Shown here piece by piece: positions 1 through 7,048 of a DNA stretch of 64,000 nt. Where the stretch lies: the NCBI RefSeq assembly GCF_003387475.1, contig NZ_QUNO01000032.1:1-64000 (forward strand). The letters run 5' to 3'. This DNA is from Kutzneria buriramensis (GTDB taxonomy: Bacteria > Actinomycetota > Actinomycetes > Mycobacteriales > Pseudonocardiaceae). Below the pieces are notes generated by a model. It was not told the origin of the DNA, made no database searches, and was given only the letters and a program-made list of their open reading frames with translations. Position 1 is the first letter of the stretch. Every line of letters starts with the position of its first letter. The translations under genes and the position numbers were made by a program.

Positions 1-92
1 ATGGAGACCAGGAGCAGTGGGAGGACGAGGACGGCCAGGCCGATCCATTCGCGTCGTCCGGCGAGGTGGGGGGTTTGCGTGGCGTGTGTCAT
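1..92 (-). CDS. MFS transporter, N-terminal fragment (cut by window edge)
   Basis: An ATG on the minus strand at 92 opens a frame that stays open to the window edge, giving about 30 residues. A polar start is followed by REWIGLAVLVLPLLLVSM. A charged REWIGLAVLVLP opening followed directly by the first membrane helix is typical of 14-helix DHA2 drug:proton antiporters. Only the cytoplasmic tail and half of helix 1 are visible, so substrate cannot be inferred. The gap of 77 bp to the next gene holds an alternating GTACGTAC stretch (129-136) that could be a repressor site. Confidence 0.55.
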   Translation of the reverse strand, partial: MTHATQTPHLAGRREWIGLAVLVLPLLLVS

Positions 93-169
93 GCCCAGAA
101 CCATACACACGTCCCACACATTTGTATAGTACGTACGTTTAAACTGGCCTTGACCTGCGGTGATGGCCC

Positions 170-610
170 TCAGATCAGCGGATGGTCGTAGCTGATGAAG
201 CCCCGAAAGGTGGCCACCTTGTCGTAGAGGGCGCGGGCACGGTCGTTGTCCTGCTTGGTGTGCCAGTACAGCCGGGCCGCGCCGCGGGTCCGAGCCTCCT
301 GCGCGACGTGCTCGATCAGCGCCCGCGCCGCGCCCTGGCCGCGCGCCGCCTCGTCCACGTACAGGTCCTGGAGGTAGCACGAGCCGGACGACCACGGGTT
401 GGCGTGGAACAGATAGTGCGCGATGCCGACCACCGGTCCGCCGTCGAGCCGCGCGGCACAGCCGAAAACGTCCTCGGCCCGCAGCAGCCGCTGCCAGGTC
501 CGCTCGTACTCCTCGTCGGACACCTCGGTCCGGTAGAACTCCTTGTATCCGCGCGCCAACACTTCCCAGCGGTCCCGGTCCTCCGGCCGCAGCGGACTGA
601 TCTCGATCAT
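170..610 (-). CDS. GNAT family N-acetyltransferase
   Basis: A 146-residue single-domain GNAT acetyltransferase. The acetyl-CoA pyrophosphate loop is the RGQGAARAL segment near residues 89-97, after the beta-4 strand LQDLYVDEAA. The C-terminal part (LYWHTKQDNDRARALYDKV) is the usual WxxxxxNxxAxxLYxK helix found in small-molecule and amine acetyltransferases. The product is cytoplasmic. Acceptor substrate is unknown and the neighbours give no hint. The gene lies 22 bp downstream of the CGNR protein on the same strand, so the two may be co-transcribed. Confidence 0.88.
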   Translation of the reverse strand: MIEISPLRPEDRDRWEVLARGYKEFYRTEVSDEEYERTWQRLLRAEDVFGCAARLDGGPVVGIAHYLFHANPWSSGSCYLQDLYVDEAARGQGAARALIEHVAQEARTRGAARLYWHTKQDNDRARALYDKVATFRGFISYDHPLI

Positions 611-632
611 GCCGCCATTGTGTCCCGGAGGA

Positions 633-1190
633 TCAGTTGGCGGGGGCGAGATTGCCGCGCTGGCGGGCCCGGTAGGTCGCGCCCTTGACCTTGTTGCCGC
701 AGGTCGTCATCGAGCACCATTCCCGCCGGAAACCGCGGGACCGGTCGATGAACACCTGATTGCACTCGGGCCGCTGGCATTCCTTGAGCAATTCCACATC
801 GGGTCCGCCGAGCAGTTCGATGGCGGCTCGAGCGACCATGGACAGCCCCTGCCGCGCGGTGGCCTCGACCCGGCGGCCGGCCGGCGTGAGCTCGACGACC
901 CCGGGCACGGGCCGGGCGTACTCGTTGAGCATCGCCACGTCCGTGTCGTTGCGGACGTCGCCGAACAGCCGGACCGCCACCAGCGCGTATATCGACTCCC
1001 GCAGCGCGATCGCGCTGGTCAGGTCGGGCACGGAGGCCGGCGGGCCGGCGTCGATCAGCTTCGACTCGCGGAACCAGGCGTCGAGGGCGGCGGGCCCGTC
1101 GAGCATCTCCAGCGGGCCCTCGAAGCGGCGGCCGCGCAGGGTGCCGACGAAGTCCAGCGCCGGGTGGTCGCACGGGAAGCGGTGAACCAT
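633..1190 (-). CDS. CGNR zinc-finger / ABATE-domain protein
   Basis: About 185 residues. The N-terminal half (CDHPALDFVGTL onward) matches the ABATE domain, seen in putative stress-linked transcriptional regulators. The C-terminus carries a zinc-ribbon-like CxxxxC...CxxxxC arrangement (CQRPEC, then WCSMTTC) ending in CGNK followed by a basic YRARQR tail. The family hallmark is CGNR; here the last residue is K, a conservative change. The start chosen is MVHRFPCDHP at 1190; an upstream in-frame ATG at 1226 would add 12 residues with no better ribosome-binding site. It probably binds DNA, but no target is known. Confidence 0.8.
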   Translation of the reverse strand: MVHRFPCDHPALDFVGTLRGRRFEGPLEMLDGPAALDAWFRESKLIDAGPPASVPDLTSAIALRESIYALVAVRLFGDVRNDTDVAMLNEYARPVPGVVELTPAGRRVEATARQGLSMVARAAIELLGGPDVELLKECQRPECNQVFIDRSRGFRREWCSMTTCGNKVKGATYRARQRGNLAPAN

Positions 1191-1306
1191 GCGCACCAGT
1201 TTGACAGGTGCGCGGACCCCGTGCAACGCTACGCACCGTTCTAACCGGTGCGCAAAGGTCGCGGCGAACTCCGCACCGGTCCGACAGGTGCCGACTGGAG
1301 GCGTTT

Positions 1307-1711
1307 GTGATCACGCGAGCGCAGTACCTCGACTTCTTCGCCAACGCGCTGACGGGAATGTCCGACATCGTCGCCGAGCTGGGCGACGACCGGGCCAACC
1401 GGCGGCTGCCGCAGCCCGGCTCGAACACGCCGTACGCGCTGCTCACCCACTGCCTCGGCGCCATCGACTACTGGGTCGGCGAGGTGGCGCTCGGCCGGCC
1501 CGCGCACCGCGACCGGGACGCCGAGTTCACCGCGTCCGGGCCGGTCGCGCCGCTGCTCGATCGCGTGCAGGCGACGATCGACCAGCTGGCCAAGGACGTC
1601 GCCGCCGCTCGCGAGGACGTCGACACCGGCGGCGCGCTGCTGCACGTCTACACCGACGTCGTCCAGCACCACGGCCAGCTCCAGATCACCCGCGACGTAC
1701 TCGTCGCATGA
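1307..1711 (+). CDS. DinB/DUF664-like mycothiol-dependent enzyme family protein
   Basis: About 134 residues, an all-helical DinB-superfamily protein. The GTG start at 1307 is supported by GGAGG at 1297-1301 with five bases of spacing; more upstream starts would add a basic, non-conserved extension. Likely metal ligands are the histidine in LLTHCLGAIDYW and the pair in DVVQHHGQLQ near the C-terminus, in the usual DinB positions. Members bind a divalent metal and some transfer low-molecular-weight thiols such as mycothiol. The stop is immediately followed by the GlxA-type regulator, whose ribosome-binding site overlaps this gene's end, so the pair is likely translated together. Confidence 0.75.
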   Translation: MITRAQYLDFFANALTGMSDIVAELGDDRANRRLPQPGSNTPYALLTHCLGAIDYWVGEVALGRPAHRDRDAEFTASGPVAPLLDRVQATIDQLAKDVAAAREDVDTGGALLHVYTDVVQHHGQLQITRDVLVA

Positions 1712-1718
1712 GGCCGTC

Positions 1719-2714
1719 ATGCAGATGAAGGCCCCTTTGGCGATGAAATCCCCTCCGGTCTCCCGAGGCCGCGACCGGCACGTGATCGCGGTGCCGGTCC
1801 TGCCGGACTCGGTGCCGTTGGAAGTGGCTGTGGTGCAACAGGTTTTCGGCCGCCGCCCGTTCCCGGGCGCGGGCGACCTGTCGAGCCGCTACCGGGTCGT
1901 GCTGTGTGGCGAGCGCCGTCGGCAGCCCCTGTACTGCGGCGTCGACCTGGGCGATCTCGCCCCGTTGGAGACCGTCCTGACCGCCGACACCGTGCTGGTC
2001 CCCGGCGTCGAAGATCCGTTCGCGCCGCGCAGCCGGTCGCTGCTGACCGTGCTGCGGGCCGCTTTCCTCGGCGGGGCGCGGATGGTCGGCCTGTGCGGCG
2101 GCGCGTTCCTGTTGGGCCGCGCCGGCGTGCTCGACGGCCGGCGCGCCACCACGCACTGGCTGTACTCGCAGGCGTTCCGCGAGGAGTTTCCGTTGACCCA
2201 CGTCGAAACCGACCGCGTCCTCGTCGCCGACGGGACCGTGCACACGTGCGCCGGCGAACTGTCCACTGCGGACATCGCGCTGCACCTGCTGTCGCTGGAC
2301 ATCGGCGACGCCTACGCCGAGGCCATCGGCCGGCTGCTGGTCGTGCCCGGCGAACAGCGGTCCCAGCACGACCGGTTCATGGAGGATTTTCTCAGCTGGC
2401 TGCGGGAACACGTGCACGAACCGCTGACGTTGAACCAGCTGGCGGCCCACGCGCACGTCAGCCAGCGCAGCCTGGTGCGGAAGTTCCGGCAGGCCACCGG
2501 AACCAGCATCTTCGACTGGATCGGCGCCGAGCGGGTGGCCCGCGCCAAGACGCTGCTGGAGACCACCGACCACCTGATCGCCGACATCGCCGTGATGGTC
2601 GGCTTCGGCTCGGCGGAATCGCTGCGCCGCAACTTCGACAAGCACGTCGGCACCTCGGCCCGGGCCTACCGGGCCAAGTTCCGGCCCACCAGGAAAGGCG
2701 TCGATCATGGCTGA
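1719..2714 (+). CDS. GlxA-family AraC-type transcriptional regulator
   Basis: 331 residues. Residues about 20-200 form a DJ-1/PfpI-like amidotransferase-fold sensor domain with GLCGGAFLLGRAG around the nucleophile-elbow cysteine and ATTHW further on. Residues about 225-325 are a double helix-turn-helix AraC domain (LNQLAAHAHVSQRSLVRKFRQATG, then IADIAVMVGFGSAESLRRNF). This is the layout of FtrA/GlxA regulators, cytoplasmic DNA-binding activators with an unknown ligand. The ATG at 1719 follows GAGG at 1710-1713. The gene overlaps the next small reading frame by 8 bp, suggesting the small protein is its partner or target. Confidence 0.9.
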   Translation: MQMKAPLAMKSPPVSRGRDRHVIAVPVLPDSVPLEVAVVQQVFGRRPFPGAGDLSSRYRVVLCGERRRQPLYCGVDLGDLAPLETVLTADTVLVPGVEDPFAPRSRSLLTVLRAAFLGGARMVGLCGGAFLLGRAGVLDGRRATTHWLYSQAFREEFPLTHVETDRVLVADGTVHTCAGELSTADIALHLLSLDIGDAYAEAIGRLLVVPGEQRSQHDRFMEDFLSWLREHVHEPLTLNQLAAHAHVSQRSLVRKFRQATGTSIFDWIGAERVARAKTLLETTDHLIADIAVMVGFGSAESLRRNFDKHVGTSARAYRAKFRPTRKGVDHG

Positions 2715-2889
2715 CACGACCACCACCGCGGGGATCACCGACGAAGAGGCCGCCGCCCGCCGCCGCGAACGCTTCGGCACGCTGCCCGCGCGGGTGCCGG
2801 CCGACCACACCGTCGAGACGGTGCCGCCGGACCGGTTCGAGTTCGGCGTCGACCCCGACACCGAGTGGATGATCCGCTACAGCGCCTGA
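2707..2889 (+). CDS. Small conserved hypothetical protein (60 aa)
   Basis: A 60-residue acidic soluble protein (MADTTTTAGITDEEAAARRR, ending DTEWMIRYSA). Its ATG lies inside the last codons of the GlxA-type regulator, with AGGAAAGG just upstream, so translation is coupled. No membrane segment, signal peptide or cysteine is present. I do not recognise a family. The good coding bias, the ribosome-binding site and the coupling argue it is real. An unrelated two-component/peptidase unit follows 66 bp later. Confidence 0.65.
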   Translation: MADTTTTAGITDEEAAARRRERFGTLPARVPADHTVETVPPDRFEFGVDPDTEWMIRYSA

Positions 2890-2894
2890 GTGAC

Positions 2895-2912
2895 TGTCAC
2901 AAACCCGTGACA
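2895..2912. promoter_or_regulatory. Inverted repeat upstream of vanY-like/two-component operon
   Basis: The sequence TGTCAC-AAACCC-GTGACA is a perfect 6-bp inverted repeat with a 6-bp spacer. It lies between the stop of the small protein and the start of the peptidase gene at 2956. It may be an operator for the response regulator encoded downstream, or for another factor. Its weak stem makes a terminator less likely. Confidence 0.4.
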
Positions 2913-2955
2913 CTCCTAAGCCGGGGTGCGCACACAGGGTCTTCACGCTGGGCAC

Positions 2956-3480
2956 ATGACCCGAACGACCCTGCTCGAGATCGCCGCCAAGGCGCTGGCC
3001 CGGCTGTTCCTGCCGGCCGCCGCCGTCCGGCATCCGCGCCGCGGCCGCCACCACGCCGCCCAGTGGGCCCTGGGCCTGCGGTTCCCGCGGGAATGCCTGG
3101 ACGGCCTGCACCCTCACACCAGGGCCGCCTTCGAGGCGGCCCGGGCGGAGGCGTTCTGGCGGGACGGTCAGCTGATCGGCCTCACCTCGGGTCACCGCGA
3201 CGCCGCCGAGCAGTACCGCCTGTACACCGAAGCTGTGCGTGCCGCCGGCTCGCACCAGGCAGCCCGGCACTGGGTGCTGCCGCCGAGCGAGTCGTGCCAC
3301 GTCCAGGGCACGGCGCTGGACGTCCGGCCGTCCGAGGGGGCGGCGTGGCTGGAGCGGCACGGCGACCGGTTCCACCTGTACAGCCGGTACGACAACGAGC
3401 CCTGGCACTTCGAGCTGTGGCCGGCGCGGCCGGCCCGCCAGCCGCATCCCGGTGCGGCGCCGTTGCGCCGTTCGTGCTAA
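2956..3480 (+). CDS. VanY-like D-alanyl-D-alanine carboxypeptidase (peptidase M15)
   Basis: 174 residues from the ATG at 2956. The zinc site of M15B/VanY peptidases is visible: SCHVQGTALDV supplies H115 and D122, and EPWHFEL supplies H151. TSGHRDAAEQ (about 78-86) is the usual SGxR...Q substrate-binding loop. These enzymes remove the terminal D-Ala from peptidoglycan stem peptides or hydrolyse related dipeptides. A short hydrophobic stretch (about 10-24) could be a weak membrane anchor; no clear cleavable signal peptide is seen. The gene is followed after 29 bp by a response regulator and sensor kinase, the order expected for a cell-wall-sensing unit. Confidence 0.85.
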   Translation: MTRTTLLEIAAKALARLFLPAAAVRHPRRGRHHAAQWALGLRFPRECLDGLHPHTRAAFEAARAEAFWRDGQLIGLTSGHRDAAEQYRLYTEAVRAAGSHQAARHWVLPPSESCHVQGTALDVRPSEGAAWLERHGDRFHLYSRYDNEPWHFELWPARPARQPHPGAAPLRRSC

Positions 3481-3509
3481 CCACTGTGTATCCGAACGAA
3501 GGAGGCACG

Positions 3510-4199
3510 GTGGCCGAACTGTTGCTCGTCGAGGACGACGCCGTGCTGGCCGAGGCCCTGTCCCGCGCGCTGACGGCCCTCGGCCACCAGGTGACGGTCG
3601 CGCCCACCGGCGAACTCGCCCTGGAGGCGTTGTTCGAGCGGCGCTCCCCCGCCGATCTGGTGCTGCTCGACGTGATGCTGCCCGGCATCGACGGCTTCGA
3701 GGTGTGCCGCACGATTCGAGCCAAGTCCACGGTTCCGGTCGTGCTGCTGACGGCCCGTGGCGATCCCGTGGACATGGTCGTCGGCCTGGAAGGCGGCGCG
3801 GACGACTACGTGGTCAAGCCGGCCGAGCCGCGGGTGATCGATGCCCGGATCAAGACCATTCTCCGCCGCGCGTCCTCGTCACCCGCGCCGAGCACCGCGG
3901 TGCACACGTTCGGCGACCTGACCGTGGACAGCGACGCGATGATCGTCAGCCGCGGCGGCGAGGAACTGCACCTGACGTCGACGGAGATGCGACTGCTGCT
4001 GGAGTTCGTCGATCACCCGGGCCAGGTGCTGTCCCGGCAGACCCTGCTCAAGCGGGTGTGGGACTACGGGTTCGCCGGCGACTCGCGCCTGGTCGACGCG
4101 GCGGTGGCCCGGCTGCGCGCGAAGATCGAGCCGGACCCGGGCAACCCGACGCTGCTGCGCACCGCGAGAGGGCTCGGCTACCGCCTGGTCAAACCGTGA
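3510..4199 (+). CDS. OmpR-family response regulator
   Basis: 229 residues. The receiver domain has the acidic pocket E8/D9/D10, the phosphorylated D54 in LVLLDVMLPG, T81 and K103 in VVKPAE. The C-terminal winged helix (about 130-229) ends in the classical TLLRTARGLGYRLVKP. The GTG start at 3510 has GGAGG at 3501-3505. The stop overlaps the kinase start by 4 bp (GTGA), so the two are translationally coupled. Together with the upstream VanY-like peptidase this resembles actinobacterial VanRS- or Cse-type envelope-stress systems, which is an inference from context. Confidence 0.93.
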   Translation: MAELLLVEDDAVLAEALSRALTALGHQVTVAPTGELALEALFERRSPADLVLLDVMLPGIDGFEVCRTIRAKSTVPVVLLTARGDPVDMVVGLEGGADDYVVKPAEPRVIDARIKTILRRASSSPAPSTAVHTFGDLTVDSDAMIVSRGGEELHLTSTEMRLLLEFVDHPGQVLSRQTLLKRVWDYGFAGDSRLVDAAVARLRAKIEPDPGNPTLLRTARGLGYRLVKP

Positions 4200-5635
4200 A
4201 GCGGTGGCATCCCGGCCTGCGCACGTCCATCGTCCTGACGGTCATCGCGGTCACCGTCGCCGCGACCGGCGCGATGGCGGGACTGTCGTACCAGTTGCAG
4301 CAGAGCAGCGTCCGCGACCGGTTCAAGTCGGCCGCGCTGGCCGACTTCGACTCGGACGCGCAGCAGATCCACCAGTGGCTGGTGAACAGCCGGGCCACCG
4401 ATGAGTCCAAACTGGACAGTGTCGCCCAGTACCTCAACGGCCGACTCTCGCTGGACTGGTCCATCGTCAACCTCAACCCTGCCATCGGCCCGCAGTCGCC
4501 GTTGTCGAACGGCGGCTACGCCGCGGTGTCCGGCGTTCCCTACACGCTCTCCCAGGAGCAGGTCGACACGGCGTTGCGGAGCCAGGAACACAAGACCTAC
4601 GACGTCAACTTCCAGGGCAGCCTGCAACTGATCATCGTCGGCCAGACGGAGCCGAGACTGCTGCTGGTCGAGTACTACGACACCAAGATCATCGACTCCG
4701 AGCTGGCCAAGGCCCGCCTCGAGCTGGCGGCCGCGTCCGTGCTGGTGATCCTGGTCGGCAGCCTGCTCGGCGTGCTGGCCGCGCGCCGGATCCAGCGCCG
4801 GGTCCGGGTCGCCGCCGGCGCCGCCCGCACGCTCGGTGCCGGTGATCTCGACACCCGGCTGGCCGTGCAGGGCACCGACGAGTTCGCCGATCTCGCCGGC
4901 TCGTTCAACGCGATGGCCGAGCGGCTCGGCGAGTCCATCGCGGAACTTCGCCGCAAAGACGCTCAGCAGCGCCGTTTCGTCGCCGACGTCGCGCACGATC
5001 TGCGTACGCCCATGGCCGTGCTGATCGCCGCCAGCGACGGCCTGCACGGACCCGAGCGGGAGCGTTCCGCCGAACTCGTCGCCACCCAGACCCGGCGGCT
5101 CAGCGCGCTCGTCGAGGACCTCTTGGAGATGTCCCGCTTCGACGCCGGCGCCGCCGAGCTCCGGCCGGAACACCTCGACCTGCAAGAGCTCTGCGTGGAC
5201 GTGGTGGAGATGGTCGCCGCCGACATCCCCGTCACCCTGCGCGGCAACGGGATCGTCGTCGGCGACCCGCGGCGGCTGCACACCGTCGTGCGCAACCTCG
5301 TCAGCAACGCGCTGCACCACGGCGCGCCGCCGATCACCATCACCGTCGACGGCACCGCCGAATTCGAGGCGCGCGTGATCGTCCGGGATCACGGGCCGGG
5401 GCTGCCGCCGGAGCTCGCGCCCGTGGTGTTCGACCGGTTCGTACGCGGCGACCGCTCCCGCCGCAGCGAGGGCAGCGGCCTGGGCCTGGCCATCGGGTAC
5501 GAGAACGCCGTGCTGCACGGCGGCCGGATCGACGTGGCCAGCCCCGGCGGCGCGGAGTTCACTCTTGTGGTGCCTCGAATTCCGCCCGGTGGTCCTCGAC
5601 CCAGCGACGGAAGTCCCGCGCCGGCGCACCCGTGA
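4196..5635 (+). CDS. Sensor histidine kinase, two-component partner
   Basis: 479 residues. Transmembrane helix 1 is at about 10-30, an extracytoplasmic sensor domain at about 31-175, helix 2 at about 177-197 and HAMP at about 198-250. The phospho-acceptor is H267 in VAHDLRTP, followed by an N box (VRNLVSNALHHG) and G boxes (DHGPGLPPE, GSGLGLAI). The sensor domain has no recognisable fold from sequence. The GTG start overlaps the regulator stop. The C-terminus (PRIPPGGPRPSDGSPAPAHP) runs 77 bp into the opposite-strand oxidoreductase gene, so the last about 25 residues may be an added tail rather than a conserved part. Confidence 0.92.
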   Translation: MKRWHPGLRTSIVLTVIAVTVAATGAMAGLSYQLQQSSVRDRFKSAALADFDSDAQQIHQWLVNSRATDESKLDSVAQYLNGRLSLDWSIVNLNPAIGPQSPLSNGGYAAVSGVPYTLSQEQVDTALRSQEHKTYDVNFQGSLQLIIVGQTEPRLLLVEYYDTKIIDSELAKARLELAAASVLVILVGSLLGVLAARRIQRRVRVAAGAARTLGAGDLDTRLAVQGTDEFADLAGSFNAMAERLGESIAELRRKDAQQRRFVADVAHDLRTPMAVLIAASDGLHGPERERSAELVATQTRRLSALVEDLLEMSRFDAGAAELRPEHLDLQELCVDVVEMVAADIPVTLRGNGIVVGDPRRLHTVVRNLVSNALHHGAPPITITVDGTAEFEARVIVRDHGPGLPPELAPVVFDRFVRGDRSRRSEGSGLGLAIGYENAVLHGGRIDVASPGGAEFTLVVPRIPPGGPRPSDGSPAPAHP

Positions 5636-6380
5636 TCTCGCGGACGGTGTCGGTGATCCGTGCCGGCACGTCCACGTGTCGGGCGTAGGCGTCCAGCAGC
5701 GACTCCATCACCTCCACGGGGAAGTGCGCCGGGCTCCGGTCGAGGAACTGCTGCCGGCTCAACTCCGTCACGGAAACGGTCCGCCCCAGCACCTCCGCGA
5801 GGATCTCCACCTGGCGGCGGATCGTCAGCGCCTCGGGACCCGTAAGCAGCAGCACCTCGCCGAGATGCCCGCCCGAGTCGAACAGCTGCTGCGCCACCGC
5901 GGCGATGTCGTCCTGGTGGATCGGGTTGAACCAGGCGTCCGGGTAGGGAACCTCCACTGTGGACTTCGTCCGCACGGATTCCGCCCAGCCCAGCGAGTTC
6001 GTCGCGAACGCGCCGGGGCGCAGGATCGTCGCCGGCAGCCCGGAGCCGAGCAGGGCGTCCTCGACGGCCTGGTGCCGGATCGCGATCGAGTTGGTGGCGG
6101 CCCCCGGCTCGTCGATCGCCGACGACGACACCAGCACGATGTGCCGGACGTCGTGCGCCGCCTTGAGAAACGCCTCGATGCCGTCGGGCTGGGTGTACAG
6201 CAGCACCCGGTCGACGCCGTCCAGCGCCTCCGCCACACCCTCCCCCGTGCTCAGATCGAGCCGGACCTCCCCCGGTTCGGGACGGCTGCTCGCCGCCCGG
6301 AACGGCGTTCCCGCGCTGGTCAGGCGGGTGATCAGGGCCCGCGCGATGCGGCCGTGCGAGCCCGTGACAAGGACGGTCAT
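5559..6380 (-). CDS. NmrA-like NAD(P)-binding oxidoreductase
   Basis: 273 residues with an N-terminal Rossmann fold. The dinucleotide loop is VLVTGSHGRIARAL, close to the atypical-SDR GxxGxxG pattern, and VDRVLLYTQP lies in the fourth strand. A Tyr-x-x-x-Lys catalytic pair is not obvious. The protein therefore fits the NmrA/azoreductase-type (QOR2-like) subgroup, which acts on quinones or senses NADP. It is transcribed away from a MarR regulator with a shared 72-bp gap that contains a perfect palindrome, so it is probably that regulator's target. The 3' end overlaps the kinase gene. Confidence 0.85.
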   Translation of the reverse strand: MTVLVTGSHGRIARALITRLTSAGTPFRAASSRPEPGEVRLDLSTGEGVAEALDGVDRVLLYTQPDGIEAFLKAAHDVRHIVLVSSSAIDEPGAATNSIAIRHQAVEDALLGSGLPATILRPGAFATNSLGWAESVRTKSTVEVPYPDAWFNPIHQDDIAAVAQQLFDSGGHLGEVLLLTGPEALTIRRQVEILAEVLGRTVSVTELSRQQFLDRSPAHFPVEVMESLLDAYARHVDVPARITDTVREITGAPARDFRRWVEDHRAEFEAPQE

Positions 6381-6416
6381 GGTCGTGTCCCCCTACGATG
6401 AGCCGTCGAGAAGTAT

Positions 6417-6436
6417 TAGCTTTGCAAGCAAAGCTA
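6417..6436. promoter_or_regulatory. Perfect palindrome, likely MarR operator
   Basis: TAGCTTTGCAAGCAAAGCTA is a 20-bp perfect dyad with 9-bp arms around a central AA. It lies in the 72-bp gap between the divergent NmrA-like and MarR genes, just upstream of the MarR ribosome-binding site (GGAG, 6441-6444). Size, symmetry and low GC fit MarR-family operators, so autoregulation and control of the oxidoreductase are expected. Confidence 0.75.
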
Positions 6437-6452
6437 GTTTGGAGTCAAAGGT

Positions 6453-6899
6453 ATGTCAACGGTGGACGACAGCGTGCGCGAGCTGCTGCTGCTCACGCCG
6501 AGGATGGTCGGGCGGGCCAAGAAGCTGCGCATCCCCGACGAGCTGCGCGGCTTCTCGCTGGCGCCGCGGCACATCACGCTGATGGCCTACCTGCTGTTCG
6601 ACGGGCCGCTCACCGTCAACGAACTGGCCGCGCGGCTGGAGGTCGCGCCGACCACCGCCAGCCTGATGGTCGGCGAGCTGAGCCGGCAGGGCGTGCTGGA
6701 GCGCACCGAGTGCCCGGTCGACCGCCGCCGCACCATCGTCAGCATCGCCGAGAATCACCGCCCCGCCGTCGAGACGTGGTTGTCGGCCGGGGCCAACGCG
6801 TGGCGAAAGGCCCTCGCCCCGCTCACCGCGCAGCAACGGGAGCTTTTCGTCGCCACGATGCGCGCCTACGAGCAGGCCGTCGCCGACGAGACCGCCTGA
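6453..6899 (+). CDS. MarR-family transcriptional regulator
   Basis: 148 residues. The winged helix-turn-helix is LTVNELAARLEVAPTTASLMVGELSRQGVLER (about 49-80), followed by a beta wing (CPVDRRRTIVSI) and a long C-terminal dimerisation helix. MarR proteins repress divergent genes and release DNA on binding phenolic or oxidant ligands. The start at 6453 follows GGAGTCAAAGGT. The palindrome at 6417-6436 lies directly upstream. The target is most likely the NmrA-like oxidoreductase across the shared promoter. Confidence 0.92.
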   Translation: MSTVDDSVRELLLLTPRMVGRAKKLRIPDELRGFSLAPRHITLMAYLLFDGPLTVNELAARLEVAPTTASLMVGELSRQGVLERTECPVDRRRTIVSIAENHRPAVETWLSAGANAWRKALAPLTAQQRELFVATMRAYEQAVADETA

Positions 6900-6929
6900 C
6901 CTGCGGCTTTGCCCACCTGAAATGGATCG

Positions 6930-6950
6930 GGAAAACCCTTGACGTTTTCC
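6930..6950 (+). terminator. Weak hairpin after the MarR gene
   Basis: GGAAAAC - 7-base loop - GTTTTCC, 31 bp after the MarR stop. A 7-bp stem with AT pairs is weak for a terminator in this GC context. It may instead be a binding site upstream of the carbohydrate-binding protein gene. No gene lies in 6900-7048. Confidence 0.3.
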
Positions 6951-7048
6951 TGATTCACATACGTGGAGTTACCCGAATCGACCATTGCCTGGCCGTCAAC
7001 GCCACTTGACAATCCGGGAACCCCGCCCTGCATTTCGGAGGTTCACCC

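Noticed and set aside
129-136. GTACGTAC as a defined operator of the truncated MFS gene
   Set aside because: Only 8 bp and self-repeating; too short to support a site without a regulator nearby.
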